In this document: positions 42,871 through 52,436 of the stretch, in pieces
How positions within the stretch are numbered: position 1 is the first letter of the stretch
How the letters are laid out: each line of letters opens with the position of its first letter
DNA from: Lysobacterales bacterium
GTDB taxonomy: Bacteria; Pseudomonadota; Gammaproteobacteria; Xanthomonadales; Xanthomonadaceae
Assembly: GCA_019510125.1 (NCBI GenBank)
Contig: JAEKKX010000013.1
Location: forward strand, 102,183 to 166,182
Reading direction: 5' to 3'
Length of the DNA stretch: 64,000 bases
The notes under the pieces: generated by a model
The model's input: the letters and a program-made list of their open reading frames with translations, nothing else
The model's database searches: none
What the model was told of the DNA's origin: nothing
Position numbers and translations under genes: made by a program

Positions 42871-43965
42871 ATGAACGCCCAGCCCGACACCGGCATGCAA
42901 GTCGTCACTTTCGAGAATCCGATGGGGATCGACGGTTTCGAGTTCGTCGAGTTCGCCGCGCCCGCCGGCCAGGCCGAAGCGCTGCACGACTACGTCAAGC
43001 GCCTGGGCTTCGTGCAGGTGGCGCGCCACAAGACCCGCCCGATCAGCACCTATCGCCAGGGCGACTGCACGTTCCTGATCAACGAGGACCCGGATTCCTT
43101 CGCCGCCGACTTCGCCGCCAAGCACGGGCCCTGCGCCTGCGGCTTCGCGATCCGCGTCAACAAGCTCGCCGAATGGGTGCGGGTGCAGGCGCTGAAGAAC
43201 GGCGCCACCCCGATCGGTCCCCGCGAACTGACCAAGGCGGTCGCCGCGCCGGTGATCGAGGGCATCGGCGGCTGCATGCTGTACATCGTCGATCGCTACG
43301 ACGACAAGGGCACCATCCACGACCCCGACTACGAATGGCTGCCCGGCGCCGAGATGATGCCCAAGGGCCTCGGGCTGACCTTCATCGACCACCTCACCCA
43401 CAACCTCTACTTCGGCAACATGGCGAAGTGGTCGGACTACTACGAGCGCCTGTTCAACTTCCGCGAGATCCGCTACTTCGACATCAAGGGCGCCAAGACC
43501 GGGCTGCTGTCGAAGGCGATGACCGCGCCGGACGGCATCGTGCGCATCCCGCTGAACGAATCCAGCGATCCGAAGTCGCAGATCAACGAATACCTGCAGC
43601 AGTACAACGGCGAGGGCATCCAGCACATCGCCTGCTTCACCGACGACATCTACGCCACCGTCGAGGCGATGCGCGCCAACGGCATCGACTTCCTGGACAC
43701 GCCGGACACGTACTTCGAGGTCGTCGACCAGCGCGTGCCGAACCACGGCGAGGACCTGCCGCGGCTGGCGAAGAACAAGATCCTGATCGACGCCGACCCG
43801 GGCGATTCGCAGCGCAAGCTGCTGCAGATATTCACCCAGAACGCGATCGGCCCGATCTTCTTCGAGATCATCCAGCGCAAGGGCAACGAAGGCTTCGGCG
43901 AAGGCAACTTCAAGGCGCTGTTCGAGAGCATCGAACGCGACCAGATGCGCCGCGGCGTGCTGTAG
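42871..43965 (+). CDS. hppD: 4-hydroxyphenylpyruvate dioxygenase
   Basis: 364 residues, expected length. Fe(II) enzyme that turns 4-hydroxyphenylpyruvate into homogentisate in tyrosine breakdown. The two-His-one-Glu iron site is visible: LTFIDHLTHNLYFGNM (first His region, about 170-184), GIQHIACFTDDIYATVEAM (second His, about 251-269) and FFEIIQRKGNEGFGEGNFKALFESIE with the Glu about 330-355. Its transcript starts from the strong MarR-controlled promoter 80 nt upstream. hmgA for the next step follows 174 bp downstream on the same strand. Confidence 0.96.
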   Translation: MNAQPDTGMQVVTFENPMGIDGFEFVEFAAPAGQAEALHDYVKRLGFVQVARHKTRPISTYRQGDCTFLINEDPDSFAADFAAKHGPCACGFAIRVNKLAEWVRVQALKNGATPIGPRELTKAVAAPVIEGIGGCMLYIVDRYDDKGTIHDPDYEWLPGAEMMPKGLGLTFIDHLTHNLYFGNMAKWSDYYERLFNFREIRYFDIKGAKTGLLSKAMTAPDGIVRIPLNESSDPKSQINEYLQQYNGEGIQHIACFTDDIYATVEAMRANGIDFLDTPDTYFEVVDQRVPNHGEDLPRLAKNKILIDADPGDSQRKLLQIFTQNAIGPIFFEIIQRKGNEGFGEGNFKALFESIERDQMRRGVL

Positions 43966-44139
43966 GGCCGGCCCCGGCCGGCCATCGCGGCCTTCCGGTT
44001 CGCGATCGCAACGATCAAAGCGGTTTCGATGACTGCAACGTTCTTCGGGTAGGCCGCAGCGGCGGGCAAGGACCCGCCCTGCATGCCCTCTCCCCAACCC
44101 CCTCCCGTCGGGAGAGGGGCACAAAGCGAGCGAAATCCC

Positions 44140-45441
44140 ATGAAATCCAACGGCTACCAATCCGGTTTCGGCAACGAGTTCGCCAGCGAAGCGGTGCCCG
44201 GCACGCTGCCCGCGGGGCGGAACTCGCCGCAGAAGGTCGCGCACGGGCTGTACGCGGAGCAGATCAACGGCACCGCGTTCACCGCGCCGCGGCACCAGAA
44301 CCGCCGGAGCTGGATGTACCGCATCCGTCCCGGAGTGATGCACGGCGCGTTCGTCGCGCACGCGCACCCGGAGTTCCACAACGACTTCGGCGGCCCGATC
44401 TCGCCGGAGCAGTTGCGCTGGAGTCCGCTGCCGCTGCCGGGCACCGACGCCGCCGCAGCCGCGGTCGATTTCGTCGACGGCCTGTTCACGATGGCCGGCA
44501 ACGGATCCCCCGAGGCGATGTCGGGCGTCGGCATCCACCTGTACGCCGCGAACCGCGACATGGTCGACCGCTTCTTCTACGACGCCGACGCCGAGCTGCT
44601 GATCGTGCCGCAGCAGGGCCGGCTGAAGATCGACACCGAACTGGGCGTGCTCGAGGTCGAACCGCAGGAGATCGCGGTGATTCCCCGCGGCATCCGTTTC
44701 CGGGTGTCGCTGCCGGACGGCGTCGCCCGCGGCTACGTGTGCGAGAACTTCGGCGCGTTCCTGCGCCTGCCCGACCTCGGGCCGATCGGCAGCAACGGCC
44801 TGGCCAATCCGCGCGATTTCCTCACGCCCAACGCTGCGTTCGAGGACGTCGAAGGCGATTTCGAGCTCCTCGCCAAGTTCCAGGGTCGCCTGTGGCGTGC
44901 GCCGATCGACCACTCGCCGCTCGACGTGGTGGGGTGGCACGGCAGCCACGCGCCGTACAAGTACGATCTGCGCCGCTTCAACACCATCGGTTCGATCAGC
45001 TTCGACCATCCGGATCCGAGCATCTTCCTGGTGCTCAGCTCGCCGACGGATTCGCCCGGCGTGGGCAACCTCGATTTCGTGATCTTCCCGCCGCGCATCC
45101 TGGCGATGGAGGACACCTTCCGCCCGCCGTGGTTCCACCGCAACATCGCCAGCGAGTTCATGGGCCTGATCCACGGCGTGTACGACGCCAAGGCCGACGG
45201 TTTCGCGCCCGGCGGCTGCTCGATCCACAACTGCATGACCGGCCACGGTCCCGACGCGGCGACCTTCGAGAAGGCGTCGAGCGCCGACACCGCGAAGCCG
45301 GACTACATCCGCGAGACCATGGCCTTCATGTTCGAGACCCGCGCGACGATCCGGCCCACCCGGCAGGCGCTGGACGCCGGCCATCGCCAGCGCGACTACG
45401 CGCAGTGCTGGGCCGGGCTGCGCAGGCATTTCACCGGCTGA
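44140..45441 (+). CDS. hmgA: Homogentisate 1,2-dioxygenase
   Basis: 433 residues; begins with the classic [19 protein letters not shown]. Fe(II) ring-cleaving enzyme that opens homogentisate to maleylacetoacetate. The C-terminal iron region includes [39 protein letters not shown], and [19 protein letters not shown]. Follows hppD, with a CCCTCTCCC...GGGAGAGGG palindrome at about 44087-44118 between them. Together the two genes drive tyrosine to maleylacetoacetate; maiA and fahA for the last steps are not in the window. Confidence 0.96.
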   Translation: MKSNGYQSGFGNEFASEAVPGTLPAGRNSPQKVAHGLYAEQINGTAFTAPRHQNRRSWMYRIRPGVMHGAFVAHAHPEFHNDFGGPISPEQLRWSPLPLPGTDAAAAAVDFVDGLFTMAGNGSPEAMSGVGIHLYAANRDMVDRFFYDADAELLIVPQQGRLKIDTELGVLEVEPQEIAVIPRGIRFRVSLPDGVARGYVCENFGAFLRLPDLGPIGSNGLANPRDFLTPNAAFEDVEGDFELLAKFQGRLWRAPIDHSPLDVVGWHGSHAPYKYDLRRFNTIGSISFDHPDPSIFLVLSSPTDSPGVGNLDFVIFPPRILAMEDTFRPPWFHRNIASEFMGLIHGVYDAKADGFAPGGCSIHNCMTGHGPDAATFEKASSADTAKPDYIRETMAFMFETRATIRPTRQALDAGHRQRDYAQCWAGLRRHFTG

Positions 45442-45602
45442 CCCCGGCGCGGAGCGATCGGCAGGCGACCCGGCCGATCGCAAGGAAGATCGCACGGAAG
45501 ATCGTGCAAGGTGCGCGGCGAGCGATCGTGCACGGCGGGGTATCCACCGCTTCAGCCTCGCGCGCGCAGGCTGCGATTCTGGTCCCCGCCCGGAGTCGCC
45601 GC

Positions 45603-46226
45603 ATGCCCACCCGTCCGCTGTTGCTGTCCTGCCTTGCCGTCGCCCTCATCGCCGCGGCCGGCTGTCGCGAACAAGCGCCGCCGCCCGCGGCGGAAGCGGC
45701 GTCCCCCGTCCCGCCCCCCGCAGCCGTCGCCGAACCGTCTGCGCCTTCGCCGTCTGCGCAGGGCGGGGCGCCGGCGCCGGGCACGATCACCTACGCGGGA
45801 TTCGGCCCGGCCGCGTTCGGCGCCGACGAGGAACAGGTCCGCATGGCGTGGGGCAAACCGCTGGAGGGCGCGCCCTCCGCGCCCGGCGGCTGCCACGTGC
45901 TCGCGCCCGCGCCGCGCGGGGACGGGCCGCCGCGTTTCGGCTTCCTGATCGAGGGCGGCCGGCTCGCGCGGATCGACGTGGCCCTCCCGGGCGTGGTCGC
46001 GCCCGGAGGCGGCCAGGTGGGCATGTCCACCGCGCAGATCCTCGCCAGGTATCCCGGTGCGCAGTCGATGCCGCACAAATACGTCGAGGGCGCGCGCACG
46101 CTGCGCGCGGCCGATCCGGACGGAGGCGCTTCGGCGCTGGTGTTCGAGACCGCCGCCGACGGCACCGTCACCGCATGGCGCGTCGGCGTCCCCCCGCAGA
46201 TCGATTACGTCGAGGGCTGCGGCTGA
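45603..46226 (+). CDS. Pro/Ala-rich lipoprotein of unknown function
   Basis: 207 residues with a signal and lipobox (LIAAAGC, Cys about 21), then a Pro/Ala linker about 25-60 that spans the envelope. The soluble part (FGADEEQVRMAWGKPL ... GMSTAQILARYPG ... TVTAWRVGVPPQIDYVEGC) reads like a small SmpA/BamE- or LysM-free envelope domain, but no family can be named. The pattern of a GxxxxxVRxxWG-type turn is only suggestive. Stands alone before the antiporter operon. Confidence 0.72.
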   Translation: MPTRPLLLSCLAVALIAAAGCREQAPPPAAEAASPVPPPAAVAEPSAPSPSAQGGAPAPGTITYAGFGPAAFGADEEQVRMAWGKPLEGAPSAPGGCHVLAPAPRGDGPPRFGFLIEGGRLARIDVALPGVVAPGGGQVGMSTAQILARYPGAQSMPHKYVEGARTLRAADPDGGASALVFETAADGTVTAWRVGVPPQIDYVEGCG

Positions 46227-46296
46227 CCCGCGTTCGATGGGCGCGACCGGCCATCTGGCATAGAATCGGACGGTCGATCCCTTCCGGAGAACCGCG

Positions 46297-47247
46297 ATGT
46301 TCGAAGCCATCGGCTGGTGCCTGCTGGCGCTGCTGCTCCTGGCGCTTGGCGGCGATTCGATCCTCAAGGGCGCCTCGGGCCTGTCGCGCAGGCTCGGACT
46401 GTCGTCGTTCACCACCGGCCTGCTGCTGGTCGCGTTCGGCACCTCGATCCCCGAACTCGCGGTCAACGTCCGCGCGCTGTTCGTCGGCAGCCAGAGCCTC
46501 GCGCTCGGCAACGCCATCGGCAGCAACATCGTCAACTTCGGGCTGACCCTCGGCCTGGCCGCGCTCGCCGCGCCGCTGGTGGTCCGCTGGCGCGCGCTGG
46601 CGCCGCTGCTGGTGTGCCTGATCGTGGCGACGATCGCGCTGATCGCGCTCGGCTACGACGGCGTGCTCACCCGCGTCGAGGGCGGGCTGTTCGTCGTCGC
46701 CTTCGCCGTTGTCGTCGCGATCGGGCTGGCGTTCGAGCGCCGCGAGTCGCCCGAACTGCACGCCACCCTGTCCGGCTACCTGTCCACCGACACCGGCCTG
46801 GGCCGCAACCTGCTGCGCTTCGCGCTCGGCGGCGTGTTCCTGTGGTTCGGCGCGAAGCTGCTGGTGCAGCACGCGCCGGTGGTCGGCCTGGGCTGGGGCC
46901 TGACCCCGCTGATGACCGGCCTGATCGTGGTCGCCATCGCCACCGCCCTGCCGGAGGCCGTCGCCGCGGTCTCGGCGGCGCGGCGCGGGCAGGGCGACAT
47001 CGTCGTCGGCCACGTCATCGGTTCCAGCGTGTTCAACCTGCTGATCGTGGTCGGCGGGATGGCCGCGGTGCGCGATCTGCCGATCCCCGCATCGTTCGTG
47101 CGCTTCGAGCTGCCGGCCGCGCTCGCTGCCGCGCTGCTGCTGTACCCGATGCTGCGCAAGGACCTGAAGATCAGCCGCGCCGAAGGCGGCGTGCTGCTGG
47201 TGGCCTTCGTCGCCTGGGTGGCGTTCGAACTGCTGTGGTCGAGGTGA
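46297..47247 (+). CDS. CaCA-family Na+/Ca2+ exchanger-like protein (YrbG type)
   Basis: 316 residues, about ten membrane helices. The two inverted alpha repeats with the ion-binding acidic residues are clear: VAFGTSIPELAVNVRALF plus GNAIGSNIVNFGLTLGLA in the first half and TALPEAVAAVSAARRGQGD plus VIGSSVFNLLIVVGG in the second. It probably exchanges Na+ or H+ for Ca2+. First gene of a four-gene operon: 7 bp to nhaA, ATGA overlap to nhaD, 2 bp to the epimerase-like gene. Confidence 0.92.
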   Translation: MFEAIGWCLLALLLLALGGDSILKGASGLSRRLGLSSFTTGLLLVAFGTSIPELAVNVRALFVGSQSLALGNAIGSNIVNFGLTLGLAALAAPLVVRWRALAPLLVCLIVATIALIALGYDGVLTRVEGGLFVVAFAVVVAIGLAFERRESPELHATLSGYLSTDTGLGRNLLRFALGGVFLWFGAKLLVQHAPVVGLGWGLTPLMTGLIVVAIATALPEAVAAVSAARRGQGDIVVGHVIGSSVFNLLIVVGGMAAVRDLPIPASFVRFELPAALAAALLLYPMLRKDLKISRAEGGVLLVAFVAWVAFELLWSR

Positions 47248-47254
47248 GCGGCGC

Positions 47255-48499
47255 ATGACGACACCCGGTGGCGCCCTGGTCCGAGTCCTGCCCGAGCGCG
47301 CGGCGCGTGCGCTGCAGGAATTCCTGCGGCTCGAAGCCGCCGGCGGCATCCTGCTGATCGGCGCGGCGGTGCTGGCGATGCTGCTGGCGAATTCGCCGCT
47401 GTCCGGCCTCTACGACGGATTCCGCGAGCTGCCGGTGCAGGTGCGCATCGGCCAGTTGAACCTCGCCAAGCCGTTGCTGCTGTGGATCAACGACGGGCTG
47501 ATGGCGATCTTCTTCCTGCTGGTGGCGCTGGAGATCAAGCGCGAAGTGCTCAGCGGCCAGTTGTCGAGCTTCGGCCAGTTGCTGCAGCCGCTGCTGTGCG
47601 CGGCGGCCGGCGTGGCGCTGCCGGCGATCCTCTACGCCTGGATCAACCGCGGCGACGCCGCGGCGATGCGCGGCTGGGCGATCCCGGCGGCCACCGACAT
47701 CGCGTTCGCGCTCGGCATCCTGTCGCTGCTCGGCACGCGCGCGCCGGTGGCGATGAAACTGCTGCTGTCCACCATCGCGGTGCTCGACGACCTCGCCGCG
47801 ATCGTGATCATCGCCGTGTTCTACACCAGCGACCTGTCCGGCGCCGCGCTGGCCGCGGCCGGCGTGGCGATCGCGGCCATGTTCGCGCTGAACCGGCTGG
47901 GGGTGCGTGCGCTCACCCCGTACCTGCTGCTCGGCGCGGTGGTCTGGGTGTGCGTGCTGAAGTCCGGCGTGCACGCCACGCTCGCCGGCGTGGTCACCGG
48001 CCTGATGATCCCGCACGTCCGCCGCAACGACGCGGTCGACGACGAGATCGAGCATTCGCCGCTGGAGCATCTCGAACACGCGCTGCATCCGTGGGTGGCC
48101 TACGCGATCCTGCCGCTGTTCGCGTTCGCCAACGCCGGGCTGGCGCTGGGCGGCCTGTCCGTGGCCGACGCGATGGCGCCGGTGCCGCTGGGCATCGCCT
48201 GCGGGCTGCTGGTGGGCAAGCCGGTCGGCATCGTCGCCGCGGCGGTGCTGGCGCACGTCACCGGCCTGGCGCGTTTCGGCGAGGGCATGAGCTTCCGCGC
48301 GGTGGTCGGGCTCGGCCTGCTCTGCGGCATCGGCTTCACGATGAGCCTGTTCATCGCCTCGCTCGCGTTCGAGGCGACGCCGGCGCTGGCCCGCGCCAGC
48401 GTGCTCGGCGTGCTCGGCGCCTCGCTGCTGGCGGCGACCGCCGGCTACGTCTGGCTGCGGTTCGCGCTGCCGGGGCCGCGACCGGCGCCGGCGGCATGA
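47255..48499 (+). CDS. nhaA: Na+/H+ antiporter NhaA
   Basis: 414 residues with about 12 membrane segments. The ion-binding Asp pair lies in STIAVLDDLAAIVIIAVFY about 169-187. Other family sequences are AAGGILLIGAAVLAMLLANSPL near the N terminus and IPAATDIAFALGILSLLGTR about 147-166, with a conserved GFTMSLFIASLAF near the end. It exports Na+ or Li+ in exchange for two protons, mainly at alkaline pH. Translation is coupled to nhaD through an ATGA overlap. Confidence 0.96.
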   Translation: MTTPGGALVRVLPERAARALQEFLRLEAAGGILLIGAAVLAMLLANSPLSGLYDGFRELPVQVRIGQLNLAKPLLLWINDGLMAIFFLLVALEIKREVLSGQLSSFGQLLQPLLCAAAGVALPAILYAWINRGDAAAMRGWAIPAATDIAFALGILSLLGTRAPVAMKLLLSTIAVLDDLAAIVIIAVFYTSDLSGAALAAAGVAIAAMFALNRLGVRALTPYLLLGAVVWVCVLKSGVHATLAGVVTGLMIPHVRRNDAVDDEIEHSPLEHLEHALHPWVAYAILPLFAFANAGLALGGLSVADAMAPVPLGIACGLLVGKPVGIVAAAVLAHVTGLARFGEGMSFRAVVGLGLLCGIGFTMSLFIASLAFEATPALARASVLGVLGASLLAATAGYVWLRFALPGPRPAPAA

Positions 48500-49911
48500 G
48501 CGTGGCGTCGCGTCGCCGCGCAGCGATCGCCTGCGCGTCCGCCGCGCTGCTCGCGCCCGCCAGCGCCTTCGCCGGCGTCGCCGGCATCGACCTGACCGCG
48601 CACTGGGCCGGCTACGCCGCGGTCGCCATGTTCATCGGCGCCTACCTGCTGGTGATCGCCGAGGAATACACCCACCTGCGCAAGTCGCAGCCGGTGATGA
48701 TGGCCGCCGCGGCGATCTGGGCGGTGCTGGCGATTGCCTCCGCGCAGATGGATCTGTCCGCGCGCGTCCACGACGCCGTGCGCGAATATCTCGTCGAATA
48801 CGCCGAACTGCTGCTGTTCCTGCTCGCGGCGATGACCTACGTCAACGCGATGAGCGAGCGCAACCTGTTCGAGGCCTTGCGCGTGCGCCTGCTGCGCCGC
48901 GGCTGGGGCTACCGTCGCCTGTTCTGGGCGACCGGCGCGCTCGCGTTCGCGATGTCGCCGCTGATCGACAACCTCACCACCGCGCTGGTGACCTGCGCGG
49001 TGGTGCTGGCGGTGGGGCGGGACAGTCCGAAGTTCGTCGCCATCGCCTGCGTCAACATCGTGGTCGCGGCCAACGCCGGCGGTGCGTTCAGTCCGTTCGG
49101 CGACATCACCACGCTGATGGTCTGGCAGCACGGCATCGTCGGCTTCTGGACGTTCTTCGCGCTGTTCGTGCCGGCGCTGGTCAACTGGCTGGTGCCGGCG
49201 CTGTGCATGCATCCGGCGCTCCCCGGCGGCGCGCCCGCGGCGTCGGGCGAGACCATCGTGCCCAAGCGCGGCGCGCTGGCGATCGTCGGCCTGTTCGCGT
49301 TGACCATCGCGCTCGCGGTCGGGTTCCACCAGTTCCTGCACCTGCCGCCGTTCCTGGGGATGATGGCCGGCCTCGCGCTGCTCAAACTCTACGGCTGGCG
49401 GCTCTCGCGCACCGCGCACGTGCAGGAGTCGGCCGAGTTCGCGCGCCAGGGCGCGCCCGGCGACGTCGACGCCTTCGACAGCTACGAGCAGGTCGCGCGC
49501 GCCGAGTGGGACACGCTGCTGTTCTTCTTCGGCGTGATCCTGTGCGTGGGCGCGCTGGGCTACTGCGGCTGGCTGGCGCTGGGCTCGCAGGTGTTCTACG
49601 GCGGGCTGGGCCCGACCGAGGCGAACATCCTGGTCGGGCTGATCTCCTCGGTGCTCGACAACATCCCGATGATGGTCGCGGTGCTGCAGATGGAGCCGCA
49701 GATGAGCACCGGCCAGTGGCTGCTGGTGACCCTGACCGCCGGCGTCGGCGGCAGCCTGCTGTCGGTGGGCTCGGCCGCGGGCGTGGCGCTGATGGGCCAG
49801 GCGCGTGGGCAGTACACCTTCTTCAGCCACCTCAAGTGGAGCTGGGCGGTCATGCTGGGCTACGTGGCCAGCATCGCCGCGCACTTCGCGATCAACGCGC
49901 GCTACTTCTGA
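48496..49911 (+). CDS. nhaD: Na+/H+ antiporter NhaD
   Basis: 471 residues from ATG 48496 (ATGA overlap with nhaA). N-terminal signal-like segment, then about 12 helices. NhaD/ArsB-superfamily markers: MSPLIDNLTTALVTCAVVLA about 155-174, VVAANAGGAFSPFGDITTLMVW about 190-211 and SVLDNIPMMVAVLQM about 382-396. Exchanges Na+ or Li+ for protons. Finding NhaA, NhaD and a CaCA exchanger in one operon suggests coordinated salt and pH homeostasis. Confidence 0.94.
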   Translation: MSVASRRRAAIACASAALLAPASAFAGVAGIDLTAHWAGYAAVAMFIGAYLLVIAEEYTHLRKSQPVMMAAAAIWAVLAIASAQMDLSARVHDAVREYLVEYAELLLFLLAAMTYVNAMSERNLFEALRVRLLRRGWGYRRLFWATGALAFAMSPLIDNLTTALVTCAVVLAVGRDSPKFVAIACVNIVVAANAGGAFSPFGDITTLMVWQHGIVGFWTFFALFVPALVNWLVPALCMHPALPGGAPAASGETIVPKRGALAIVGLFALTIALAVGFHQFLHLPPFLGMMAGLALLKLYGWRLSRTAHVQESAEFARQGAPGDVDAFDSYEQVARAEWDTLLFFFGVILCVGALGYCGWLALGSQVFYGGLGPTEANILVGLISSVLDNIPMMVAVLQMEPQMSTGQWLLVTLTAGVGGSLLSVGSAAGVALMGQARGQYTFFSHLKWSWAVMLGYVASIAAHFAINARYF

Positions 49912-49913
49912 GC

Positions 49914-50777
49914 ATGCGCACCGCGCTCGTGTTCGGCGCCAGCGGGCAGATCGGGCGACCGCTGCTGGATCGGCTGCGCGACGACGGCTGGCGGGTGCTG
50001 GCGGTGTCGCGCAGCGTGCAGGCCGACCATCCCGGCCTGCAGTGGCGGCTCGGCGATCTCTCCAGCGACGCCGGACTGCCCGCGCGCGTGGACGCGATCC
50101 TCTGCTGCGGCCCGCTCGACCGCTTCGCCGACTGGTACGCGAAGACCGCGGTGGAGGCGCGGCGGGTGATCGCCTTCGGTTCGACCAGCATCGACGCCAA
50201 GCGCGGCTCGGCGGATGCCGAGGAGCGGACGCTGGTCGAGCGCCTGCGCAGCGCCGAACAGCGCCTCTTTGAAACCGCCGGGACGCGCGCCGCCGCGGCG
50301 ACGGTGCTGCGCCCGACCCTGGTCTACGGCCGCGGCGCCGATCGCAACCTCACCCGGATCGCCGCGATCGCGCGCCGCTTCGGCCGCATCGTGCTGCCGC
50401 GGCGAGCCGACGGCCTGCGCCAGCCGGTGCACGCGGACGATCTCGCGCGCGCGGCGTTCGACGCGCTCGACGCCGCCGCGACCCACGGCCGTGCCTACGC
50501 GCTGCCCGGCGGCGAGACGCTGGCGTATCGCGAGATGGTGGCGCGGGTCTGCGCGGTGCTGGAGCCGCCTGCACGCCTGCACGAATGGCCCGCGCCGCTG
50601 TTCAACACCGTACTCGCGGCGGCGCATGCCGCGGGCTTCGCGCGCGACTTCAACGAAGCCGCGGTGCGGCGCATGCGCAGCGACCTGGTGTTCGACCCCG
50701 CCGACGCGCAGCGCGATTTCGGCTACGCGCCGCGCGCGTTCCGGCCGACCGCGTCGATGTTCCGCGCGGCCGGGTGA
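49914..50777 (+). CDS. NAD(P)-binding epimerase/dehydratase-like protein (SDR, extended)
   Basis: 287 residues. Rossmann P-loop VFGASGQIGRPLLDRL (residues 6-21, GxxGxxG) identifies the extended SDR/NAD-epimerase group. LRPTLVYGRGAD about 123-134 supplies the YxxxK-like region, although a standard YxxxK is not clear, so catalysis is uncertain. Substrate unknown. It starts 2 bp after nhaD and is the last gene of the antiporter operon. Confidence 0.82.
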   Translation: MRTALVFGASGQIGRPLLDRLRDDGWRVLAVSRSVQADHPGLQWRLGDLSSDAGLPARVDAILCCGPLDRFADWYAKTAVEARRVIAFGSTSIDAKRGSADAEERTLVERLRSAEQRLFETAGTRAAAATVLRPTLVYGRGADRNLTRIAAIARRFGRIVLPRRADGLRQPVHADDLARAAFDALDAAATHGRAYALPGGETLAYREMVARVCAVLEPPARLHEWPAPLFNTVLAAAHAAGFARDFNEAAVRRMRSDLVFDPADAQRDFGYAPRAFRPTASMFRAAG

Positions 50778-50792
50778 GGGCGCGGCCCGCGC

Positions 50793-51428
50793 TCACGGCG
50801 CGAAGTCGTCCGGCGAGGTCTTGAGGTTGCGCTCGAAGCGCAGGATCGACACGAACAGCGACGTGCCGTCGGCGAAACGCAGGTCCAGCCCGGTCGGGCT
50901 GCCGTTCGCGAACCAGGCGATGGCGTCGGCGACGCCGGTGCGGTACGTGTCCGGCGCCAGTCGCGCGCCGTACACGCCGGACTTGGGCGCGCCCAGCGGC
51001 AGGTCGAACGTCTTGCCGAAGCGGGCCAGATCGCCGGCGGTGCCGAGCAGCCACACCGCGAGCGGATCGAGCGCCGCGTCCGCGGTGTCCTTGCCGGACA
51101 GCCCGGTGGCCTTGTCCTGCCAGCGCACGCTGCCGGCCTCGGCGACGGCGATGAATTCGTTCCACGCGCCGGGCCGCAGGCGCAGGCGCAGGCGGTCCGG
51201 GCGTTCGAACAGCAGCTCCGCCGGATAGCGTTCCGGCGCGCCCCGCTTGCCGTTCTTGTCGGGCGCGGGATAGCGATCGACGCTGGCCTCGACCAGGCCG
51301 CTGTACAGCGTCTTGTCGAGCGTCGCGAGGTCGGCGGAGGCGGACGCCGCGTGCGCGGCCGGCAGGCCGCCGGCGCCGAACGCGAGCGCCAGTGCGAAGG
51401 CGATGCGGAGGAAGGAACGCGAAGTCAT
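50793..51428 (-). CDS. Exported LolA-like protein, copy A of a duplicated module
   Basis: 211 residues with a cleavable signal (PAAHA-ASA). The body has LFERPDRLRLRLRPG about 73-87 and the segment LFVSILRFERNLKTSPDDF at the end, a pattern of beta strands like the LolA/RseB half-barrel (sequences of the form phi-x-F-x-R-P-D-R-L-R). LolA-type folds carry lipid tails across the periplasm. A clear paralogue lies at 52437-53063, and each copy follows a Cys-rich lipoprotein gene. Function unknown; the paired duplication suggests the two gene products work together. Confidence 0.72.
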   Translation of the reverse strand: MTSRSFLRIAFALALAFGAGGLPAAHAASASADLATLDKTLYSGLVEASVDRYPAPDKNGKRGAPERYPAELLFERPDRLRLRLRPGAWNEFIAVAEAGSVRWQDKATGLSGKDTADAALDPLAVWLLGTAGDLARFGKTFDLPLGAPKSGVYGARLAPDTYRTGVADAIAWFANGSPTGLDLRFADGTSLFVSILRFERNLKTSPDDFAP

Positions 51429-51462
51429 GTCGGGGCTCCTGGAATCGGGCGGGGGCGGCGCG

Positions 51463-52278
51463 TCACTGGCCGCAGCCGAGGGTCACGGTGGTGCGCAGCG
51501 AGGCGGGCGGCCTCATCCCCTGCAACGCGCTGCACTGCGCATTCGGGTCCACCGTCAGCGCGCGCACCGCGTAGGTGCGCAGCGCGGCGGCTTCTGCGGG
51601 CACGCCCGGTTCCGAGGTGTCGAAGCATTGTCCGGGCGCGAGATCGCGTTCGAGCATGCTGCCCGGCGCGCCCGGGACGGTGATGCGGATCGGCGCCGCG
51701 CTGGCGTTGCAGATCGTGCGCAGGCGCAGGCTCGGCGACAGTTCCGGCGGGCCGGGGATCACGCCGTCCGCGTTCACCGGCTGGCTGCCGGCGCACATGC
51801 CGCCGTGCTCGACGGTGCGCATGACCGTGCCGGCCAGGCGGCGCGCGGAGGCGGTATTGTTCTCCATGATGCGGCTGCGCAGCCCGGCGACGCCGCTCAT
51901 CGACACCACCGGGTAGACCAGCCAGGACGAGGCCGCGGTGAAGGTCACCGCGGTGCTGTCCGTCGACGGCGTGAAGTCGACGTTGCCGGTGAAGCCGGTC
52001 GAGGTCAGCGGCGCGAAGTCGGCGGGCACGCTGCTCATGGTGATCGTCGGCGCGAAGTCGGGGCAACTGAAGCCCGGGCGCGACACGCAGGGCTGTTCCT
52101 GGGTGAGGTTGTAGCTCGCGCTGACGACATCGCCGGGGCAGTACAGCGCCGGCGAGACGCGGCCGATGCTCTGGCCGGGCGGGGCGTCCGCGTGCGGCAG
52201 GGCGCAGCCGTTGGTGAGCAGGACGCCGGCGGCGAGCGCCGACAGGCCGCCGCGGACGAGAAGGCGGATCGGGAGCAT
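51463..52278 (-). CDS. Cys-rich lipoprotein, copy A of a duplicated module
   Basis: 271 residues from ATG 52278, where GGAG stands 9 nt upstream; 52293 and 52353 are alternatives. Lipobox LLTNGC (Cys about 25). Conserved between the two copies are SPALYCPGDVVSASY near 40, a GxxGNVDF-like strand, GGMCAGS about 160, PPELSPSLRLRTICN about 178-192 and CSALQGMRPPASLRT near the end. Six or more Cys probably form disulfides, so the protein likely faces the periplasm or surface. No family recognised. Confidence 0.72.
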   Translation of the reverse strand: MLPIRLLVRGGLSALAAGVLLTNGCALPHADAPPGQSIGRVSPALYCPGDVVSASYNLTQEQPCVSRPGFSCPDFAPTITMSSVPADFAPLTSTGFTGNVDFTPSTDSTAVTFTAASSWLVYPVVSMSGVAGLRSRIMENNTASARRLAGTVMRTVEHGGMCAGSQPVNADGVIPGPPELSPSLRLRTICNASAAPIRITVPGAPGSMLERDLAPGQCFDTSEPGVPAEAAALRTYAVRALTVDPNAQCSALQGMRPPASLRTTVTLGCGQ

Positions 52279-52436
52279 GCGGAAGATCTCCATGGGGAGG
52301 GCGAGGACGGGTGCGTGGACGCGGAGCGACGCAGGCCGTCGAACGCAGCGCATGCGACGACGTCCCTGTCGTGGAGCGGATGGCCTGACGGCCGCGGATT
52401 GCGGCCGTCAGGTGGCGGCGTGCTGCCGCGCGGGGG

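Noticed and set aside
43982-44139. Small RNA or gene between hppD and hmgA
   Set aside because: Only a CCCTCTCCC palindrome and no promoter or T-run terminator; best read as intercistronic spacer.
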